The position numbers were made by a program, and so were the translations under genes. The notes below the pieces were generated by a model that was not told the DNA's origin, made no database searches, and saw nothing but the letters and a program-made list of their open reading frames with translations. From the NCBI GenBank assembly GCA_046318595.1, contig JBKCTV010000026.1, forward strand, positions 1 through 58,311: DNA of 58,311 nt. The letters run 5' to 3'. How positions within the stretch are numbered: position 1 is the first letter of the stretch; every line of letters starts with the position of its first letter. The DNA is from DAITMV01 sp046318595. Lineage in GTDB: Bacteria > Pseudomonadota > Gammaproteobacteria > Burkholderiales > Burkholderiaceae_B. Below are positions 55,074 to 58,311 of this stretch, piece by piece.

Positions 55074-55100
55074 TGACAATTTAATTGCTTCACTTATAAT
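55073..55100 (+). promoter_or_regulatory. Consensus promoter of tRNA-Leu
   Basis: A perfect -35 TTGACA (55073-55078) and perfect -10 TATAAT (55095-55100) with a 16-base spacer. They are followed by a GC-rich discriminator (TGCGGGC), as found at stringently controlled stable-RNA promoters. The predicted start is about 10 bases before the tRNA. The -35 touches the first base of the rnr start codon on the other strand. Confidence 0.9.
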
Positions 55101-55116
55101 TGCGGGCTTCACCTGT

Positions 55117-55203
55117 GCCCAGGTGGCGGAATTGGTAGACGCACTAGGTTCAGGTCCTAGCGGTGGCAACACTGTGGAGGTTCGAGTCCTCTCCTGGGCA
55201 CCA
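55117..55203 (+). tRNA. tRNA-Leu (anticodon CAG)
   Basis: An 87-base class II tRNA. It has acceptor GCCCAGG/CCTGGGC, a D-loop ATTGGTAGAC, an anticodon arm CTAGG-TTCAGGT-CCTAG with CAG, a variable arm CGGTGGCAACACTG, a T-loop GTTCGAGTC, discriminator A and encoded CCA (55201-55203). Accessory DNA begins right after its 3' end, so it probably served as an attachment site for the element whose integrase remnant follows. Confidence 0.98.
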
Positions 55204-55263
55204 CCAGCATTTTACACACCCCCCAGTATTCATAAGGCTTTCGAGCGGTTTTTCTAAAAATCC

Positions 55264-55965
55264 GTGAGTAATCAAGCTTTTGATCATTTTAAATATTTCG
55301 ACTTGTTTGGTGGTGGCTGGCGTGCGCTAGTATGCGTCAACCGTCAGCGTAAAACCAAGGTATTCTCGTCGAAGGCCGAGGCTGAACTTTGGGCGGCCCA
55401 TACTACCGCACAAATGCACCGAGCGCCAGAAGAGATCGCCAGCACCCGAAGGTTTGGCGACCTCCTCAAACACCGGCATGAGCATTATGGACCGAAACGT
55501 AGCCAGCAGCGATGGGAAACCAACAAGATCAATTTCTACCTGAGCGATCTGATATCCAAAGTCGTGCTGGCAGAGTTGTCGGGCAAGGGCGTTGCCGAGT
55601 GGCGCGACCGCCGGCTAAAAGATGTCAAGGCAGGAACCATTCTGCGAAACTGGAACTTCCTTGGGGCGATCTGTACGGTGGCCGTGCGCGAGCTCAAGTG
55701 GCTCAAGGACAACCCGTTCCGCGAGCCACGTCGACCATGCACCCCGCTGGCACGCAAACGGATCATCAGCCAATCCGAGACAGCCGCCCTACTTGATCAC
55801 CTGCCCGCACGGATCGGCGCGGTTGTGCTTTGTGCTATTTGCAATCGAAACCGCAATGCAGGCGGGCGAGATATGCGGACTGACGTGGGAAAATGTCGAC
55901 CTGGTCAAGCGCACCGCTCACCAGCCCATAACCAAAAACGGTACCGAGCGAGTAGGTTTTGACAG
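55264..55965 (+). pseudogene. Decayed tyrosine-recombinase integrase
   Basis: Starts at a GTG 60 bases after tRNA-Leu. The N-terminal arm-binding part (WRALVCVNRQRKTKVFSSKA) and the core-binding domain (about residues 60-165) are intact. At about 55820-55845 the frame shifts by one. The other frame continues the catalytic domain with FAIETAMQAGEICGLTWENV and PITKNGTERVGF, then the similarity stops near 55965. The Arg normally found in the M-R-A-G-E motif is Gln. The HxxR and Tyr motifs are missing. The enzyme is therefore dead three times over. It belongs to the phage/island integrase family, not to integron IntI. Confidence 0.85.
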
Positions 55966-56215
55966 GGTCACTGGTTTTGCGGGGCCGACTACTTGTGCTC
56001 TAATCCTTGTAGCTCATACGCTCATGGCACCTGATCAAGCAGGCGGGTGGACTATACAAAATAGGACCGGAGGGTTTCATAGAAAATTTATACCTGGATT
56101 TTTGTCTAGTATATGCGTTGCCAATCCTGTCTGCTAGCTTCTTGCGGAAGATGGAGCGTGCAAATGTATCCGACTGCTCTGTTTTTATCCTGCAGGTTTT
56201 GCGGGATACATTACG
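55966..56215. other. Non-coding stretch between the integrase remnant and the first integron cassette
   Basis: No credible gene. Near its right end AATGTATCC (56163-56171) and GGATACATT (56204-56212) form a hairpin arm pair just before the cassette junction G|TTAGCA at 56215/56216. This could be a degenerate attC or an attI remnant, but the left simple site is not convincing. Confidence 0.5.
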
Positions 56216-57122
56216 TTAGCATAAATCACAAAGTAGGAATTAATGTTTACAAAACAAGAAGTAAAAGAGTTTATTATAAAGTTAGGCAAAAGGTGGTTCT
56301 TCCCAGAATTTTATACCAAAGTTACATGGTATGTTATTACCCTTGGCGCCGGCATTATTCTTACACCAACACCGTTAAAACTATTGGTTTGTAACTGGTT
56401 AATTGACTCATTCAATTTAAATTCGGGGAAACAATTAACTTTAAGTGAAATGGGTACTGGTGCTGCAGACTACTGGCGGGGCTTTGCCTTAATTGTTCTT
56501 GCTTTGCTACACAATATATTCTCTAAATGGTTGCTTCATAAAGACTCGGTTAAATCAAACATAGAGATTGATGAACTCAATAAAATTGATAAAGAATTGT
56601 TTTTGCTATTTACAAAAGATTTTCCTGCTGATTCAAGGGCAGTAATGTTTCTTCGAGACGTTGACTTAGGTGGCACTTATCATGAGTATGAAATAAAAGA
56701 AATAGAAGCATTCATACAAAAATGGGACGCAACTAATTATGAGTTTCATGACGCCGAGCTTGAAAAAATAAGAGTTGAGCTTCTTGAAAAATCAAGAAAA
56801 TTTATTTTGAAGCTTGCCAATAACTCCTACTGTATTGGCAGTGGCCCCCGATATCGTTGTGTTCCCGACCAATATGTTGGTGATTTTAATTATCCGACAG
56901 AGGTTGATCTAACGTTGCGTGAGTTAAATGCAATGGCGACAGAGCTTTATAAACTTCATTCTAAGTTTATTAGAGAATGTAGGAAAAAACTAAAATGCTA
57001 ACAAGTCGTTGCAGCACCGCACACTTCGTGTGCTGGACAGTTTTTAAGTCGTGCTTTTGTGGTTTTGCTACGCAAAAGTATCCCACAAAACCACGACTTA
57101 AAAACTGCCGCTGAACTCGGCG
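56216..57122 (+). mobile_element. Integron gene cassette 1
   Basis: A 907-base cassette with one gene and its attC. The left boundary is the junction G|TTAGCA at 56215/56216; the right is G|TTGGGC at 57122/57123. The cassette starts with TTAGCA and its own attC R'' box is TGCTAAC (56996-57002), the exact complement of GTTAGCA. This is the rule for a circularised cassette and independently fixes the left boundary. The body is much more AT-rich than the chromosome around it. Confidence 0.85.
56243..57001 (+). CDS. Cassette-encoded membrane-anchored protein of unknown function
   Basis: A 252-residue protein with two predicted membrane helices (about 27-51 and 77-97) and a hydrophilic, Lys/Glu-rich, helical C-terminal part of about 150 residues. 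Hence it is a membrane anchor with a cytoplasmic domain. ATG 56243 has a GTAGGA upstream, and the gene fills the cassette with its stop inside the attC R'' region, as usual for cassettes. Codon use is strongly AT-biased, unlike the flanking core genes. I recognise no family or catalytic motif. Confidence 0.8.
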   Translation: MFTKQEVKEFIIKLGKRWFFPEFYTKVTWYVITLGAGIILTPTPLKLLVCNWLIDSFNLNSGKQLTLSEMGTGAADYWRGFALIVLALLHNIFSKWLLHKDSVKSNIEIDELNKIDKELFLLFTKDFPADSRAVMFLRDVDLGGTYHEYEIKEIEAFIQKWDATNYEFHDAELEKIRVELLEKSRKFILKLANNSYCIGSGPRYRCVPDQYVGDFNYPTEVDLTLRELNAMATELYKLHSKFIRECRKKLKC

Positions 57123-57128
57123 TTGGGC
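56996..57128 (+). repeat. attC recombination site 1 (133 bases)
   Basis: R'' TGCTAAC (56996-57002) and R' GTTGGGC (57122-57128, matching GTTRRRY). L'' GTTGCAGC (57008-57015) pairs with L' GCTGAAC (57110-57116), leaving one extrahelical base. The interior is a long stem: CAGTTTTTAAGTCGTG (57038-57053) pairs perfectly with CACGACTTAAAAACTG (57092-57107). Size is near the upper limit for attC sites. Confidence 0.88.
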
Positions 57129-58068
57129 GTCACATCAGCGTCTCGAATCAACATACGGATATTGCGATGACCTGCTTGCCTGAATTCATGTCTTGGGAGA
57201 ACTTGGCGGCATTCTCTAATTCGGCGTTCACGACATCGCTCGTCGGGGCGCTTGCTGGAGCCTACGCCGGCGCCTACGCAGCTCAGAAGATTGCCGAGCG
57301 CAGCAAAGAGCGTGCTGAGTTTCAAGCGCAGATTCGGAATACGAATACCGCAATTACTCTTTCGTTCATGGTTTGCAATGCAGCGATCTCGTTGAAGAAG
57401 CAGCAGACCAAAGGGCTGTGCGACACCTATTTCAAGAAGAAAGCGGAGCTGGAGGCCTTCTCACAAAAACGTAAGGCCGGAGAGATTTCCCCTGACATTC
57501 CGTTCGAATTTCAAGCCGATCTTCGAAGCGTTCCCTTTCCCGCCGTTCCAATAGATGCACTGCGTTCTCTCGTCTACGAAAAGCTGTCGGTTTCGGATCG
57601 ACCACTTGCCCTTGTTGCTACTCTAGCCGGCGTTCTTTCATCACTGGCCGGGACGATTGCAAACAGAAATGGCCTTATCGCGAGTTTCAAACAGCTATCG
57701 CCGCAAGCTCACGATGTGGCGTTGCCAGCCCTGTATTTCGGCAGACCATATGGTGAGGGCCACGTCAGTACGGAGTACCTCGACACGATGACGGGCCTAC
57801 AAAACCTGACCGATGACGTCATCTTCTTCAGCCATCTGTTATGCGAAGACTTGGCAACGCATGGCAACACGGTTTTGGGCAAATTCAAGTCGCAGTTCAA
57901 AGGAATTCTTGACCAAATCAACGCTATTGAGCTGCCGGAAAAGACTGCTGGCTTAATGCCGCCCGACGAACAGTATTTGGAATGGCTGAGTGGGTTTCGC
58001 GAACGGAAATAGCAGTGACGCCCAACGAGTAAGGTTAGATCGTGCGAAGCCACGATCTGAACCGTTTG
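57123..58068 (+). mobile_element. Integron gene cassette 2
   Basis: A 946-base cassette bounded by G|TTGGGC (57122/57123) and G|TTGGAC (58068/58069). Its first bases TTGGGC with the preceding G form GTTGGGC, the exact complement of its own attC R'' GCCCAAC (58020-58026). It has one gene in the same orientation as cassette 1. Base composition is closer to the chromosome than that of cassette 1, so the two cassettes have different origins. Confidence 0.88.
57167..58012 (+). CDS. Cassette-encoded putative membrane protein of unknown function
   Basis: A 281-residue protein from ATG 57167; the in-frame ATG 57188 is an alternative. It has a hydrophobic Ala/Gly-rich segment at about 20-38 followed by a charged coiled region (KIAERSKERAEFQAQIRN). 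A second hydrophobic stretch (LALVATLAGVLSSLAGTIA, about 147-165) lies in the middle, and the C-terminal part is mainly helical. I recognise no family. It ends eight bases before the attC site, as expected of a cassette gene, and lacks a promoter of its own that I can see. Confidence 0.8.
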   Translation: MTCLPEFMSWENLAAFSNSAFTTSLVGALAGAYAGAYAAQKIAERSKERAEFQAQIRNTNTAITLSFMVCNAAISLKKQQTKGLCDTYFKKKAELEAFSQKRKAGEISPDIPFEFQADLRSVPFPAVPIDALRSLVYEKLSVSDRPLALVATLAGVLSSLAGTIANRNGLIASFKQLSPQAHDVALPALYFGRPYGEGHVSTEYLDTMTGLQNLTDDVIFFSHLLCEDLATHGNTVLGKFKSQFKGILDQINAIELPEKTAGLMPPDEQYLEWLSGFRERK

Positions 58069-58074
58069 TTGGAC
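58020..58074 (+). repeat. attC recombination site 2 (55 bases)
   Basis: A compact site. R'' GCCCAAC (58020-58026) and R' GTTGGAC (58068-58074). L''/L' are GGTTAGATCGTG and CACGATCTGAACC, which pair with a single extrahelical base, around a short loop CGAAGC. The structure fits the bottom-strand hairpin recognised by integron integrases very well. Confidence 0.92.
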
Positions 58075-58106
58075 AAGCCCGGATTCAATGCGCGTGTTTT
58101 TTCTCG

Positions 58107-58311
58107 CTATGGAAATATCTCTTTGACGGTCACGGCGTTTTGCGGCCAATTCGATATCCGCAATTGACCGCCGTCGTCGCCATTGCGGCGACGTCCCCAC
58201 TGTAAAGCCGTCAAGCGATGCAATGCCCGACGGTTTTGTTCGATTTCACCGTATTTCAGGCCGACCGATTCCCTCTGCCCAAGAATGCAGATCGGAGGCA
58301 AAGCCCTGTGT
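58107..58311 (-). CDS. Unidentified C-terminal coding fragment (continues past the right edge)
   Basis: A minus-strand frame that is open to the right edge and stops at 58107. The visible 67 residues include LKYGEIEQNRRALHRLTALQ and end with a WPQNAVTVKEIF segment. It has reasonable codon use but no family I recognise. If real, it is the end of a larger gene encoded against the cassette direction, in cassette 3 or in DNA beyond the array. The stretch may also be non-coding. Confidence 0.35.
   Translation of the reverse strand, partial: HRALPPICILGQRESVGLKYGEIEQNRRALHRLTALQWGRRRNGDDGGQLRISNWPQNAVTVKEIFP

Noticed and set aside
55622..56137. Second integrase-frame segment as a separate gene
   Set aside because: It only carries integrase-like residues between about 55830 and 55965, has no plausible start of its own there, and continues the upstream frame; it is part of the pseudogene.

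Overview
The window reads as chromosomal DNA of a betaproteobacterium, most likely of the order Burkholderiales. The basis is housekeeping gene order and lineage-typical families: hemC-hemD-hemX-hemY-ppa divergent from argH, fur divergent from bamE, zapB/zapA followed by 6S RNA, a DUF2863 protein, a small Trp-rich protein and a phasin. No species can be named from the sequence alone. GC content is moderately high over most of the window, with visibly AT-rich patches at about 32.5-33.3 kb and 56.1-57.0 kb.

Layout. 0-1.8 kb is a Fur-box-preceded set of iron-uptake accessory genes (DUF4198, DUF2271, PepSY membrane protein). 1.8-4.7 kb has NAD synthetase and a divergent acetyltransferase-like gene. 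4.9-6.45 kb holds a frameshifted gene that looks like a eukaryote-directed effector: an N-terminal half with a phosphatase-like loop and a C-terminal half with OTU-type Cys and His motifs. 6.5-12.8 kb is the haem operon with ppa, and argH. 12.8-18 kb is a two-component system, pmbA, darP/yjgA, a MoaB/Mog-type gene and an esterase. 18-21.5 kb has tRNA-Glu and tRNA-Ala, a Nudix hydrolase, the two N-degron aminoacyl-transferases (aat, bpt) and pyrD. 21.6-27.2 kb has a PBP7-type endopeptidase, a phasin with a clear promoter and terminator, and a four-gene membrane/envelope operon (beta-propeller, NodB-like deacetylase, fatty acid hydroxylase, EI24 protein). 27.3-39.9 kb has hrpA, argA, an AT-rich FkbM methyltransferase, a large PLP decarboxylase, acnA and a DUF2863 protein. 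39.9-45 kb is fur, bamE (with an extra NTF2-like domain), dapB, exbB/exbD, zapB-like, zapA, 6S RNA and a TauE/SafE permease. 45-55 kb has lgt, ilvD, a cytochrome c, a LivK-type binding protein, parC, rlmB and rnr.

The right end is accessory DNA. A tRNA-Leu(CAG) with a near-perfect promoter is followed by a decayed tyrosine integrase (frameshift, catalytic Arg replaced, C-terminal catalytic region lost). Then come two complete integron gene cassettes, 56216-57122 and 57123-58068, each with one promoterless gene of unknown function and its own attC site. No integron integrase is present in the window. The cassette boundaries are supported internally: the first bases of each cassette are the exact reverse complement of the R'' box of that cassette's own attC site. 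A third cassette begins at 58069 and runs off the window.

The most interesting parts are the integrase-less cassette array and its two unknown membrane-associated proteins, and the broken effector-like gene near the left end. Most of the rest is ordinary core metabolism, envelope and RNA biology.
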